A stretch of DNA of 64,000 nucleotides from Phoronis australis (Eukaryota > Phoronida > Phoronidae), in NCBI GenBank assembly GCA_002633005.1, contig NMRA01000032.1, positions 1-64,000 on the forward strand, in the 5' to 3' direction. The notes beneath the pieces are model-generated. The model ran no database searches. It was not told where the DNA came from and was given only the letters and a program-made list of their open reading frames with translations. Below, one piece after another: positions 1 to 11,999 of this stretch. How positions within the stretch are numbered: position 1 is the stretch's first letter; the number at the start of each line of letters is the position of its first letter. The position numbers and the translations under genes are program-made.

Positions 1-837
1 TACTTCGTCCGAGGCATAACACAAATTTGCAAAATTTGTTATACTTGGTCTCAGTATTTGAGTCAGTGAGCCATTCAAAATAATTGGGACTATTTTACTA
101 TTGAAAAGTTGAAACCAGTGCTTTATCGAAACATTCTCGTTCTGAAACTATTTCTTCAAAACGAAAGATTCAAAAAACAAATACCAAATTACGAGCAACA
201 TGTTTCAACAATGATCCATTCTTTGTTGTCAACCCCTGCGAATAACCAGTTTCCCAAAGATAAAACTACGGCGTTTTCATGAACTGCTGTTTCAGTGAAG
301 TGGCGATGTAACCGCCTTCAGTCAAAAACTCACTTCGGACTTGAACAACTTGTCGCTATAATCTGATACGCTAACGTGTTCCATTCTCAGATCGAACACA
401 ATTCCTGTGTTTGGGAAGAAGTGGCATTTAGTTATTGCTTGAGGTCAGGTTAATCACGCCATGCCATGTTATGCGCCGAGCACGGTATCACCAATACCAA
501 ATTGTTAGTTTTTCCATAGCAAAGTAATCATTTCTCATCTTCGTAATGAACAATCTGAGTAGAAGTGTATAACGGAACGTGGCCTAATTCAGAAGTCATT
601 GTTAACGGCCAAGGTCGGATTCCTTGACAATTTAAAAACGACACTTTTTCATTCACCGCACTCTCCTTCTATCAGCCTTCACTAAACTACCACATGATGC
701 ACCTGAAATTTGTGAGGAATTAAATATTGTCACAAGAAAATGAGTTTTTGAGAAAAGAACTCTGTTTCCATGTGATACATGATCCGTGTAGACGAGTTAT
801 AAAATTTATAAAATCATGAGATAAGTTACTGCTGTCG
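1..837. other. No gene seen; possible old repeat fragment
   Basis: I see no convincing coding frame here. Around 225-400 there is weak similarity to the right arm of the foldback element (shared words such as the AACCA...CCCAAAGATAA block also found near 5050 and 6955), so part of it is probably an old copy of that arm. Confidence 0.4.
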
Positions 838-1107
838 ATGCAAATATTTTGGCGACTTTTTGCAGATTTTTTTTGGAAATCAAACTTACAGAGACGCCTC
901 TGTGACAGGCTGAAAGAGCATCACACCTCAGAGAAAAGCAACATATATATGCATTGTGTTAGCAACAATCACCAAGCCAATTCAGATATAATTATCTGTA
1001 GAGAGGAATTACTGTACATTAAAGAGTCATTGGCCAGTCAGAACCAGCATGCTACTGATTCTCTGAATAACAAGCAGAGCTCAGTGACCCTGCAACTATG
1101 GTGATGA
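838..1107 (+). pseudogene. C-terminal GIY-YIG-type fragment of a Penelope-like retroelement
   Basis: Short frame ending in TGA. From about residue 19 it has the pattern typical of the tail of a GIY-YIG endonuclease domain: R-L-x-x-R-L-K-E-H, then S-N-I-x-x-H, N-H-x-x-N, C-R-E, an x-K-E-S-L-A helix and a final leucine-rich strand. This arrangement is usual at the C terminus of Penelope-like element polyproteins, after the reverse transcriptase. The reverse transcriptase part is absent, so this is a 5'-truncated copy. A second diverged copy lies at 16210-16900. The first 18 or so residues probably are not part of the element, since homology to the second copy starts near 890. Assignment to Penelope rather than another GIY-YIG element is inferred. 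Confidence 0.5.
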
Positions 1108-1285
1108 CCAGCTTCTTACAGTTCCCTGTATCTCTTATTTCACTTGATAGATGTTACCTGAGCTGTATGTTGGCACTTGCTGTCCTTTGTAAATATTTAT
1201 TATCCTGATGATGGCTAATGAACAGACGGAACGTTGACTGAACTTGAACTTTTTATTTGTGCGGCGATTGTACGTTTTTTAATAT
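885..1285 (+). mobile_element. Penelope-like 3' end, copy 1
   Basis: Homologous over its length to 16210-16531 plus 16818-16900. Coding tail, a roughly 110-bp 3' untranslated part, then a CTGATGATGG...GGAACG block near 1207 resembling the conserved CTGATGA...GAAAC terminal motif of such elements. 5'-truncated. Confidence 0.5.
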
Positions 1286-1317
1286 TACGTAAAAGTACGC
1301 ACTTTTCGCAAAAGTTG

Positions 1318-1735
1318 CAAGATGCATGAAACAGTCCCAAAAAGGGTCTCATTTAAGTTCCTTAAATCTTCTCCGTATTTGTATCGTTCTTTACTCACAG
1401 ACGTAATATTTTCTCACTGTTATATTTTTATAATGATGGCCTCTTTAACTAATAACGTATTCTAAAAATATTATTGGAAGCTGCACCCTTAGTTCAATAA
1501 AAATAGATAGAGTCTTAGTCCTTAAATAAGGGCGTTGCATAAAAAGGTTCCTACTTATTTTAAAAAATGTTGAGTGCCCTCTTGATTTGTATCAAATCTA
1601 AAAAATTACTTAGCAATGAAACTAAAACAAAATGACAAAGGATAACAAGTGTTTTCACTAGTCCACGAATACGCAGTGGATTTAAGGAACTTGGTTGAAT
1701 CCCTATTTGGGACTGTTTCATGCAAATGGGATCTT
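1318..1735. mobile_element. Short inverted-repeat element (MITE-like), copy 1
   Basis: The left end (ATGAAACAGTCCCAAAAAGG, with AAGTTCCTTAAATC following) is the reverse complement of the right end (1679-1728, GATTTAAGGAACTT... TTTGGGACTGTTTCAT). Arms of about 48 bp with a few mismatches and an interior of about 320 bp. A related copy lies at 25940-26340. No coding capacity, so non-autonomous. Confidence 0.6.
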
Positions 1736-2129
1736 ATGTCTCATATTTTGCAGAATTTTTCCGTCTATTGTGAAGATAACCGCTGTCACCTATTTATCCA
1801 GTAATTGTCACTTTCATTGTCTTCTCCATGAAAACTCGTTTCTCCACAATCCATTGACACGTAAACTTAACACAATCATTCCTCATTTCAAAAAGTAATG
1901 ACGCAAAAAACAAGGCAAAGTTCTTCGTTTAAGTTACATTGATAGCTAATTGGCAGCTATATGCAAATACAGGGAGTGGAGATGTTGGAATAAATCAGTT
2001 AAATGCATTGTTCAATCATGTGTAGGATAATTTTCGTCAACTCTGTCCAGGACTAAAGCAAAACCTATTTAATATTTTGTTTACATCTGAAATTTCAGAT
2101 AGAATTAAAACGCATATAAATTCAAACAG

Positions 2130-2370
2130 ACAGGGCAGCATAACAATAAACATTAAATCACACTGAAGGCATTACACCAAAAGTCACAACAAAGGTGAAA
2201 TATACATTGTAAGAGTGGCGAGATCGATTGATATTGAGTAGATAAGTCATTGTGACAATTTATATGCCTTGCTGCTCGTAGAAAAAAGTGAGTATATTAG
2301 AGAAGGGCATCAGACCAAAACTGTGGACGTTGGAGTTAACGATCAGGAAACTATTATTAATCAGGCTGAT
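2130..2370. repeat. Dispersed repeat (family F), copy 1
   Basis: Diverged direct copy of 11745-11985. Shared words include CAACAAAGGTGAAATATAC, the GAGATCGAT block and CCAAAACTGTGGAC. No coding capacity seen. Confidence 0.6.
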
Positions 2371-3635
2371 AGCTGCGATCAAAAAGCAAATGCTTGTATC
2401 TTAGATTCTGGAATAGGACCGTAAGAAGCGGGAGGGGGGCGGGGGACACGCCATGCCCCCCCCAAATCAGGCGTTAGGGTTAAACCGTGGCAACCGATAT
2501 AGATGTGGGGCCGGGGACAGTCGAGAAAAAAAAGACCGCGAAATACGGAAGAGAAACTTCTAAGAGAACATTTTTAAATGTTGTTAAGACAACTCTGCTT
2601 CAGGTATACCTTTTGAAGACCCTGGCCAGGACATTGTCGTTAGGGCCTTCACTTTTGCAGCACACGTCATCTAAACGCACGTTAAAACGTGTGTGTATTC
2701 CATCATATTTTAAAAAAACGAGAAAATTTGTAAAGGGAAGCTTTTACGGAGTGTACTAATTTACTAGATTTTTAAATTCAATAAGTCAATTTTGCGAATA
2801 TTAAACTATATTTTTCCATATACCACTCCCTGGCAAGAGATAACAGAGACAAATTTCGTTTTATTTTTTATTGAAACTGTATTTTACTTAAGAGAAATTA
2901 ATGACCTGACAGATAACATCAGTTGCTGTGCATTTCATGATAGTTGAAAGTTTTTATAGTTTCATATTTAGAGGCCCGCCCTTGAAGGAGGCACTTGATG
3001 ACAATCAAGTGGCCACCATTTTCGTTTTTATTGGTGAATTCTGAAGGTACCGCTCACGCCCAATGTGAGAATATATTACCTCTGTTTTCCAGTTTTTCTT
3101 TTTGTGAAATCGTGCAACCGGCTTTCATGTTGAAGGCAGTAACTCCGTGCATAGTTTTGGGACCACGAGACGGTGAAATGCTCTGCCACTATTTTTCCAA
3201 GCTTAATGATGTTTAGCCTTTCATCTTAAGGTATCCCATTTCAGACGGGACATTCTCTCGGTGGAGCAGTTCGGGGGAAATGTCCCTTTGTCCCTCTATA
3301 CACGTAAATCTGACACTGCCAAGTATTCACAATGGAAGTCGAAACTCCAAATGCACCAAAAAACACAAAACATTCGTGCACAGCCCAACCATTCTACTCA
3401 AACAACCAAAAATGTGAAATAATACAGTAGCATTGCCGCCATCGAAAGGGTGGAATTTTGAAGAACGTGAAGGCCTTGTGATTTACACAAAAGAACTATT
3501 TTCAATGGTTAGTTATAAAATAATGTTTCTGTTTCCCGTAGTATTACAAGAATAGTATCTCTTCGGAAGATGGTTACTATGAGTTGTTTGCAAGGAATAC
3601 CCACATGCGAAAAACACTGCTGTCTAGGCTACTAC

Positions 3636-5518
3636 AACTGTATATTTGATGACCGTGTACATGACAAACAACTCTCGCAATCACAAACAAAGATTTCAAC
3701 GTTTTTTTTTTGACAGCAGAGTTCAAGTTTACCTCGTGAACCGTTATAGATACCTCGGAAATGAGCAAAAATACACCTTAATACGAATGCCCCATCTTTC
3801 ATACTCCCCCAGTCTGCAAGCATGCATGAGGAAATTGCATATTATAACATTCCGTTTTGATAAAAAATTCGTTGGTTTCTGATTTACTTGTTTATGTATC
3901 TACGAAAATCGATAGATTCATAGATGATTTTTGCTAATTAGAAGCTAATCTATGGCTTGTAAGAATTGATGATGTTTCAGTGAATATAACTGCCGCCTTA
4001 AGTTGGAAAAACTCCAAAGTCCGATCCCCAAATGGTAAAGTACACTTACAGACGACTTTTGCATATCTAAAAGACCTTTCAAAGACATTGATGAAATTCC
4101 GACTCCCAAACCGTGGATAGAAAACCGTTTTAAAAATTCTTAAATAAATAAAATTAAACTCATTGCTTGGAAAGGTTGTCTTTGCCCTTTCTTGTTTTTT
4201 TTTTTAGTTTCCTGTAGTATTGAGCAGTGAATTTTTGTTCTTCAAAACTGAATTGATTGCTTGTTCTCATTCACGTGTACATGTACGTCATGACTGACGT
4301 ACAATACTCACGTTGAAAATAAGATGTTACCATGCAGTTGGCCGGCGCTGAATCTCAGTTTGAAAAGTTCATTTTTTTGGGTCATTCTTTACAAGTATTT
4401 TTTGAGAAGGCGAGGTCCCGAGTTCGGGTTGTTTCAAAATCCCTTGTTGGAACACGGGTGTGAACAGTTTCTGATGGGTGGGGAAAATGACACATAGAGT
4501 GTGCCAAAAATCCGCATGCTTCAACGCCGGGGATTCAAATTCAGTTTTTCGCTGATTACACCTTATTTTGAACCTGGGTGCCCCAGTCATCACGTGCTCT
4601 GTATGCACAGCAATTGCAAACACAATATTTCCAAGTTGATGAGCAATAATTGTAATTTGATTTATTTAAGGCCTTAAAATTCCCTTTCTATTTAGTTTGT
4701 GAAATTAAACCACTAGTCTTGTTCCTACATGTAAGTCAATAAGCAATTCACTTATTGTCATTTTGAGTTTTAAGAACATTTTGGAACACTTTGAAGAGCT
4801 GTCCGACATTTATAAATTTGGAGACTTATTTCAGACAGGGCAAAAATCGTTTAGTGTACCACGCCATTTGGGAATTGGATGATATATCGAATTCCCCCCT
4901 CTGTCATCCTGCAACTATGTTCATTAAAGCATCATCATTTCTTACAGGATTATCTTCTAATTGAAAGAAATCGTTTATCAATCAGTTGTTTTTCGTACAT
5001 ACATGAACATGTAAACCAGAAACCAACAAATTCGTTCTTATCCATACAGAATAACCAATTCCCAAAGATAAGGTTGAAAACCGTCGATGGGCACGGGGTT
5101 TTGAGTATTCGCAAGAAGTTCGTGTTCACGTGTACTTTGATTCATCCCCGAGGTAGCCGTTGCGGTTTATGAGTTAAACTTGAACATCTGAAATCACTGA
5201 AATCTTTGTATACGATCGCCACTACATATAGGCCTACGTCAGACAAGTGTACTCTGAACACATTCATCAAGAAATCCTACCGCCGGCACAGTACCTGTAC
5301 ATGTATGTTCGACATAGGAGAGTTTCTTTAAGACAACTCCTAGTAACTATCTCCAAAATAATTATTCCTATGAATGACATCATGCTATCGTTATAAAACC
5401 ATGGAAAATATCACTACTGTATCACAGTAAACATTAGCTCTGCAAGCTTTCAGCCCCTCCATTTATTTTTCAATACAATATTGTTTGGGCCGAATGTATT
5501 GATGCGGCTGTGCAGGAA
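3636..5518. repeat. Copy A of a 1.9-kb tandem duplication
   Basis: Nearly identical to 5520-7417 (copy B), with scattered substitutions and several indels, for example the poly-T run near 3703 and 4195 and a 17-base insertion in copy B near 6356. Copy A ends exactly at the single N at 5519 and copy B starts immediately after it. Coding frames inside are short and mirrored in the other copy without conservation of frame, so I call no gene. Confidence 0.9.
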
Positions 5519-5519
5519 N
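5519..5519. other. Single-N contig join
   Basis: One N between GGCTGTGCAGGAA and AACTGTATATTTG. It separates the two copies of the duplication exactly, which is what an unmerged overlap between two contigs gives. Confidence 0.85.
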
Positions 5520-7417
5520 AACTGTATATTTGATGACCGTGTACATGTCAAACAACTCTCGCAATCACAAAAAAAGATTTCAACGGTTTTTTGACAGCAG
5601 AGTTCAAGTTTACCTCGTGAACCGTTATAGATACCGCGGAAATGAGCAAAAAATACACCTTAATAAGAATGCCCCATCTCTCATACTCCCCCAGTCTGCA
5701 AGCATGCATGAGGAAATTGCTTATTATAACATCCCGTTTTGATAAAAAATTCGTTGGTTTCTGATTTACTTGTTTACATATATGCATCTACGAAAATCGA
5801 TAGATTCATAGATGATTTTTGCTAATTAGAAGCTAATCTATGGCTTGTAAGAATTGATGATGTTTCAGTGAATGTAACTGCAGCCTTAAGTTGGAAAAAC
5901 TCCAAAGTCCGATCCACAAATGGTAAAGTACACTTACAGACGACTTCTGCATATCTAAAAGACCTTTCAAAGACATTGATGAAATTCCAACTCCCAAACC
6001 GTGGATAGAAAACCGTTTTAAAAATTCTTAAATAAATAAAATTAAACTCATTGCTTGGAAAGGTTGTCTTTGCCCTTTCTTGTTTCCAGTAGTATTGAGC
6101 AATGAATTTTTGTTCTTCAAAACTGAATTCATTGCTTGTTCTCATTCACGTGTACGTCATGACTGACGTACAATACTCACGTTGAAAATAAGATGTTACC
6201 ATGCAGTTGGCCGGCGCAGAATCTCAGTTTGAAAAGCTCATTTTATTTGGGATATTCTTTACAAGTATTTTTTGAGAAGGCGAGGTCCCGAGTTCAGGCT
6301 GTTTCAAAATCCCTTGTTGGAACACGAGTGTGACCAGTTTCTGATGGGTGGGGAAACACATAGGGTGGGGAAAATGACACATAGAGTGTGCCAAAAATCC
6401 ACATGCTTCAACGCCGGGGATTCAAATTCAGTTTTTCGCTGGGCCTCCTGCCGGTTACACCTTATTTTGAACGTGGGTGCCCCAGTCATCACGTGCTCTG
6501 TATGCACAGCAATTGCAAACACAATATTTCCAAGTTAATGAGCAATACGTTTAATTTGATTTATTTAAGGCTTTAAAATTCCCTTTCTATTTAGTTTGTG
6601 AAATTAAACCACTAGTCTTGTTCCTACATGTAAGTCAATAAGCAATTCACTTATTGCCATTTTGAGTTTTAAGAACATTTTGGAACACTTTGAAGAGCTG
6701 TCCGACATTTATAAATTTGGAGACTTATTTCAGACAGGGCAAAAATCGTTTAGTGTACCACACCATTTGGGAATTGAATGATATATCGAATAACCCCCTC
6801 TGTCATCCTGCAACTATGTTCATTAAAACATCATCATTTCTTGCAGGATTATCTTCTAATTGAAAGAAATCGTTTATAAATCAGTTGTTTTTCGTACATA
6901 CATGAACATGTAAACCAGAAACCAACAAATTCGTACTTATGCATACAGAATAACCAATTCCCAAAGATAAGGTTGAAAACCGTCGATGGGCACGGGGTTT
7001 TGAGTATTTGCAGGAAGTTCGTGTTCACGTGTACTTTGATTCATCCCAGAGGTAGCCGTTGCGGTTTATGAGTTAAACTTGAACATCTGAAATCGCTGAA
7101 ATCTTTGTATACGATCGCCACTACATGTAGGCCTACGTCAGACAAGTGTACTCTGAACACAGTCATCCAGAAATCCTACCGCCGGCACAGTACCTGTACA
7201 TGTATGTTCGACATAGGAGAGTTTCTTAAAGACAACTCCTAGTAACCATCTCCAAAAGAATTTTTCCTATGAATGACATCATGCTATCGTTATAAAACCA
7301 TGGAAAATATCACTACTGTATCACAGTAAACATTAGTTCTGCAAGCTTTCAGCCTCTCCATTTATTTTTCAATACAATATTGTTTGGGCCGAATGTATTG
7401 ATGCGGCTGTGCAGGAA
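5520..7417. repeat. Copy B of the 1.9-kb tandem duplication
   Basis: Matches 3636-5518 and then continues into sequence that copy A lacks (from TGCTTTGTGTTG at 7418), which is the continuation of the right arm of the foldback element. Confidence 0.9.
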
Positions 7418-8159
7418 TGCTTTGTGTTGTTCTTTTTTGATGAATACGAAATGTAAAGTTGTTCTCGTGAATACTTGGCAGTGTCAAATTTACGTGTATA
7501 GAGGGACAAAGGGACAATTTCCCGAACCGCCCCACAGAGAGAGGGTCTTGTCAGAATGGGGACCATTTGAGATAAAAAGCTAAATATCATTGAGCATGGG
7601 AAAGAGTGACACTTGTTTCCATCGTCGTGTGACTCTGAAAGAAGTGATCTTCCTGAACATGAAAGGTAATAAGATTTCACAAAAACAGGAAAACAGACGC
7701 AAATGATTCCAACATCGGGCCCTCTCCCCGTGAGCTAACTTTAAGAATTTATAGATAGATGCACGAAAATGGTGGCCAATTGACTGTCCTCTGATGAATG
7801 TTTCCCCTTCAAGGACTGGGCCCCTAAATATAACAAGATCTATGCAGAGCAATTTATGCTATTTGTTAGACATTCAATTTTCCTAAAGTGATACAAAATT
7901 TCGGGAGCAACTGGTGTATCCATTATCTCTTGCTGAGAGAGGGGGCTGTGGAAAAATGTATAGCTTACATTCGCAAACTTATATTATTTTAATTTAAAAA
8001 TCCAGTGAAAACTCTCTACCAAACCGGCACTTTACAAATTTTCTCGTTTTTTTTCTAAAATACATGGTATGAGTGATTAAGTGCAGAATGTATTAAGCAA
8101 CTAAGGAACTCCCTAACAACTATGTCTTGGTCTGGGCCCTTAAAGGGAAAACCATGCAC

Positions 8160-8640
8160 TGGTTGACAAAAATTTTTCCTCTTGGATTTTTTGCCGTCTG
8201 AAAAACTGGGTGTGGTTTCAGGTGGCAGTTAAACAGATCAAAATTCAAAAATGTAGCTGATAAGGGGGGATACTATGACCACATCAATTTTGTAGTATTT
8301 ATAGGGAACGATCATTCTGAATTTGTAGTCAGATTTTTTCTAGAACTTGCAGGGGGTGGTAATTTTGGGGAGAAACTGTCAAAGTTGGTGTTTCTTGGTC
8401 CTATAGTTGTGTGTCGGCATTTTTCCAATGTGAGTAAACCGATTAAAAATCCGTAGCATACTGATTCAGTTTCAGTTATAATGAGTAGTGCTTTCGAGTA
8501 GGGAATGCTTAATTTTTTTTCAGATTCTTAATCAGGACATGAGATAAGGATTCGTCTCTACTGAGGCACTCTGGAATAAGTCCAGCAGAAATCAAAAGGG
8601 ACCCCAACTCCAAAAACTGTGCTAGCTCATACATTCGAGG
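8160..8640. other. No feature seen
   Basis: No coding frame, repeat or RNA recognised in this stretch between the foldback arm and the retrotransposon remnant. Confidence 0.4.
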
Positions 8641-8739
8641 TACCACAAAAACCAATTACATATGATTCAATACATGTCACTGATCACTGAAATGCCCCAT
8701 GATAGACAAAATACACTCTGGGTTGTGCCCGCCAGAAAC

Positions 8740-8870
8740 CTCAAAAATGTCAACCAGGGTATGCCATTGAAATTTTGAGTTAGGTTTCATACTCGAGGTA
8801 CGAACAATAGTATCGCCCTGAACATCGAATGACCCCCTCCAGAAACCCCAAAAATGTCAACCACGGTATG
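8740..8870. repeat. Two-copy direct repeat of a short block
   Basis: A block of about 36 bp around CCAGAAACC(C/T)CAAAAATGTCAACC followed by A(G/C)GGTATGCC occurs at about 8745 and again at 8839, just before the retrotransposon remnant. Confidence 0.6.
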
Positions 8871-8889
8871 CCGCTTGTTCTAAAACCCC

Positions 8890-9840
8890 CTCGAGCCCCA
8901 CAGCTGAACCAAAAGGATCAGTTCCAGGAAAATCTCCCATTTTTAAACTACATAAATGACACTACTTTCTCCAGCAAAGGCACAGGTCATTATGTACGCA
9001 GACGACACATGCCTGTTACTTCCTTTCCATGTTAAGAAAAACCATAGCCCCAACGATCAAATCAGAATAAATATTACTCTACAAGATGTTTTTGATTCAT
9101 TTGGCAAAATACCAATAAATTATCGCTCAACACAAGTAAAACTAAATTATGCTTTTTCGATTCCCACAAAAATCAGCGAAGCTGACATCCCTATAATCAA
9201 AATCAAAAGTCAAAAATTATTAAGAGCGTTGAAAATTTCAATTTTTTAAGAATTTTTGTAGACAAGCACTTTTCTTGGAACAAGAATGTTCAGGAAATTT
9301 CTAACAAAATTGCTAAAACGCTGGTCGTCCTCTCCATATTGAAACACTGTTAACCCAAGCACACACCCCTGGTGATATACAATGCTTTTAAACTATCACA
9401 TCTATATTTTTATATAACACTATGGGGGTTTGATAGTTTTACGAGATTGAAACTTCTGCAGAAAAAAAATTTTGAGAAATGTGACCAATTCTTCGATTTT
9501 CAGATATAGAACAAATTTGCAGGGATATCAAAACACTTCTTCTTGACGATATATTTTATCAAGCTTGTCTAAAATTCTTTTACAAATCCAAACATAATCA
9601 ATTTCATGTTTACTTTTATGATAACAATTTGTTCCAATGCCAGTCATCAAAAGATGTTTCTAGAATATTCAAGCAACAACCCCTTATAAAAGTGCCCACC
9701 TACAACAGAAAAAGTTGAGAAAATTCATTAATGTTCAAAATACCGAATCTAATAAACAATTGTTTCCTTCCAAGATATGTATCAGACAAAATCGACACGC
9801 ACGGTTTACATGGTTTCTCTTTGTATTAAAAAAAATAAAC
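8890..9840 (+). pseudogene. Non-LTR retrotransposon reverse transcriptase remnant
   Basis: The frame 8956-9249 contains the catalytic RT motif Y-A-D-D-T followed by hydrophobic residues, then a D-V-F-D-S-F helix and a V-K-L-N-Y-A-F-S segment, the normal order after the YADD box in LINE reverse transcriptases. After the stop near 9247 the homology continues in another frame (F-V-D-K-H-F-S-W at about 9255, N-K-I-A-K-T-L, then L-W-G-F near 9425 and L-L-Q-K-K near 9455), as in the post-RT thumb of CR1/RTE/jockey-like elements. At least two frame breaks and stops; the N-terminal endonuclease is missing. 9840-10300 may be its 3' untranslated region. Clade uncertain. Confidence 0.75.
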
Positions 9841-10340
9841 ATTAAGCACTTACATCTCTCAGTGTAACGTTCTACATTGTTATGCATGTTCTAATTGAAG
9901 TAGACGTGATCACCTGGCATACATCTTAGTCATGCTTTTCTAACCGTGCGGTCTCCCTTGTATCAATAGTCTCCGTATTTTTTTCTTTGTAAAATACATT
10001 TAATTTACGTTTTTAAATAAACTCCCATTGTATTTTATTTCATTGTAGATGTACTTATTTCTGTTGTTATTTACATGGTTCTTTTTTTAGTAAAATTGTT
10101 AATACCTATTTAATTTATTGTTACCCGGTGGTCAGCTATTAGCGGCCGTGACTTTGCTGGCCAGCCAGTCATATAACAATGTATGTTTTTATATGATTTA
10201 AAAAATAATAGTCTTTCTCTCACCCCTCGTCCCACGACTCCCTAGACCCACAACCCCCTCGACCCACCACTTACAAACAATATCCTTAGCCGGGTTCGGC
10301 TCAATCAGGTTACCGACTCACCGTGTTCGGCTTTGCTGGG
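9840..10340. other. Non-coding, possible LINE 3' region
   Basis: AT-rich, then a pyrimidine-rich stretch (10215-10270) leading into the 52-bp array. Contains GGTCAGCTATTAGCGGCCG near 10130, of the kind found in LINE 3' tails, but no second copy is present here to prove it. Confidence 0.3.
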
Positions 10341-10344
10341 TCAA

Positions 10345-10812
10345 GGAGTGTACATAGAATATACTACACTACTTGGCTGGGTTTGTATGGTATAAAGGAG
10401 TGTACATAGAATATACTACACTACTTGGCTGGGTTTGTATGGTATAAAGGAGTGTACATAGAATATACTACACTACTTGGCTGGGTTTGTATGGTATAAA
10501 GGAGTGTACATAGAATATACTACACTACTTGGCTGGGTTTGTATGGTATAAAGGAGTGTACATAGAATATACTACACTACTTGGCTGGGTTTGTATGGTA
10601 TAAAGGAGTGTACATAGAATATACTACACTACTTGGCTGGGTTTGTATGGTATAAAGGAGTGTACATAGAATATACTACACTACTTGGCTGGGTTTGTAT
10701 GGTATAAAGGAGTGTACATAGAATATACTACACTACTTGGCTGGGTTTGTATGGTATAAAGGAGTGTACATAGAATATACTACACTACTTGGCTGGGTTT
10801 GTATGGTATAAA
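10345..10812. repeat. Tandem array, nine copies of a 52-bp unit
   Basis: Period of exactly 52 bp (GGAGTGTACATAG at 10345, 10397, 10449 and so on to 10761). The copies appear identical, so the array is young or recently homogenised. Each unit holds TATAAA and a short GTGTA...TACAC dyad. The flank 10330-10344 (TTTGCTGGGTCAA) resembles the end of a unit. No open frame runs through it. Confidence 0.95.
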
Positions 10813-10877
10813 GAAATTAATAACACTGCAGTTGTGTAAACCGGCACAACTAGCAGCAGACAATCACGTTTCAAGCG

Positions 10878-10935
10878 CAGTGGCGGATTTAGATGGGGAC
10901 AAGGGGGCCATGCCCCCTAAAATTCTCCCATATTC
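10878..10935. mobile_element. Short 'GTGGCGGAT' type repeat end
   Basis: CAGTGGCGGATTTAG followed by a G-run and a complementary C-run (GGGGGCCATGCCCCC). Related ends occur near 2435-2470, at 16532 and at 25970-26032. Such short G/C-run elements are common in invertebrate genomes. The right end is unclear here. Confidence 0.45.
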
Positions 10936-11601
10936 CATTTGACAGTTCGAGAGTCCGATGTTGGACTGGAAAAACCCTGGCTAATACTCTGCCTTGCCTC
11001 CCCCCAACCCTGCATTTAATTCGAGTTTGTTCGTGAAATTGTGGGATTACGACTAATATAACAATCATGGTAGGAAGGTAAATATCATATCCCGTCGCCA
11101 CCAGTGTCGCCATTCTCCCGATGTTGCAAATTTTGTATCGTCCCATAACAGTACAGGAATGCCGACGATGGACAGGAATCACGAACTATTTTTTTCATTT
11201 TGACGGATCAGAGTGCGACTGCAGCTGGCTAGGAAAGTTGGCATGCGAGATGCTGCGCGCCCTGTCTGAACGAGACCGGTTGTGCTGAGCTAGATCGTAA
11301 ACTAATCTGTTTGTCGGCTGTAACAATGTCTCGTGCAACAAAACTCAAAATTCAAATTTATGACGTCAAGTCCCAAACCTGACACAGAATAATTACAATA
11401 AAGACGGGGACAAAATCAGCGACAATTGAACCACAATGAAATGCCCAAAGTTCAACAGAGAATTACAGTTGTCCAGTGCTTTTTCTTCGATTTTCTTTAG
11501 TGTTTGTTTTTTCTTTCGCTTTTATTTTTACTAAAATCTGTGAGGCCAATGGTCGTAGACCACTACAGTATGTTGAACCAGGTGACGGCAGTTAAGTCTT
11601 A

Positions 11602-11628
11602 NNNNNNNNNNNNNNNNNNNNNNNNNNN
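11602..11628. other. Assembly gap (27 N)
   Basis: Run of 27 undetermined bases. Confidence 1.
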
Positions 11629-11744
11629 TGATTTACATGCAACAACAGTTGTATAATTCTATCCATCTTTGTGCAACACTACCGCATGTCCTAAGCATGA
11701 AAAAGTGGAGAAAGAAAGGAAAAAACACACATACAGTGCAGCAT

Positions 11745-11985
11745 GATAATGAACATTAAAATACTCAGGCAGTACAGAGAAATAATGAACTTTGAAACAC
11801 AATGACAGCCTTACACAAAAGTCGCAACAAAGGTGAAATATACTGTACATTATATACAAGGGAGAGATCGATGTGTATTAATAGAGAAATTGTATCGTCT
11901 ATTTACATGCCATGTATGTGAGTTTGTTAGAGAAAGGCCTCAGGCCAAAACTGTGGACCTTTTGGGTAACGAACGTGATACTTGC
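11745..11985. repeat. Dispersed repeat (family F), copy 2
   Basis: Diverged direct copy of 2130-2370, including CGCAACAAAGGTGAAATATAC and CAGGCCAAAACTGTGGAC. Confidence 0.6.
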
Positions 11986-11999
11986 TACAAACTTAAATC

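Larger units (their letters stand above)
2470..8150. mobile_element. Large foldback element with inverted arms over 1 kb
   Basis: The left part (about 2470-3920) read in reverse complement aligns block by block with the right part (about 6890-8150). Shared blocks, in order, include the AAACCAGAAACCAAC segment, GTAAACTTGAAC, the ACAACTC...TAGTAACCATCT segment, the AATACTTGGCAGTGTCA segment, GTGTATAGAGGGACAAAGGG, and TTTACAAATTTTCTCG near the outer ends. Arms are thus at least 1.2 kb and diverged. The unique centre is about 1 kb (3920-4960). No transposase was recognised. The assembled length is inflated by the duplicated block 3636-5518 / 5520-7417. Partial right-arm copies lie at 21620-22250 and 29350-29950. 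Superfamily unknown; exact ends and target-site duplication not found. Confidence 0.6.

Noticed and set aside
4369-4623. 84-codon - strand frame repeated at 6304-6522
   Set aside because: Present in both copies only because of the duplication. The two copies differ by an indel that changes the frame, so there is no sign of coding constraint.
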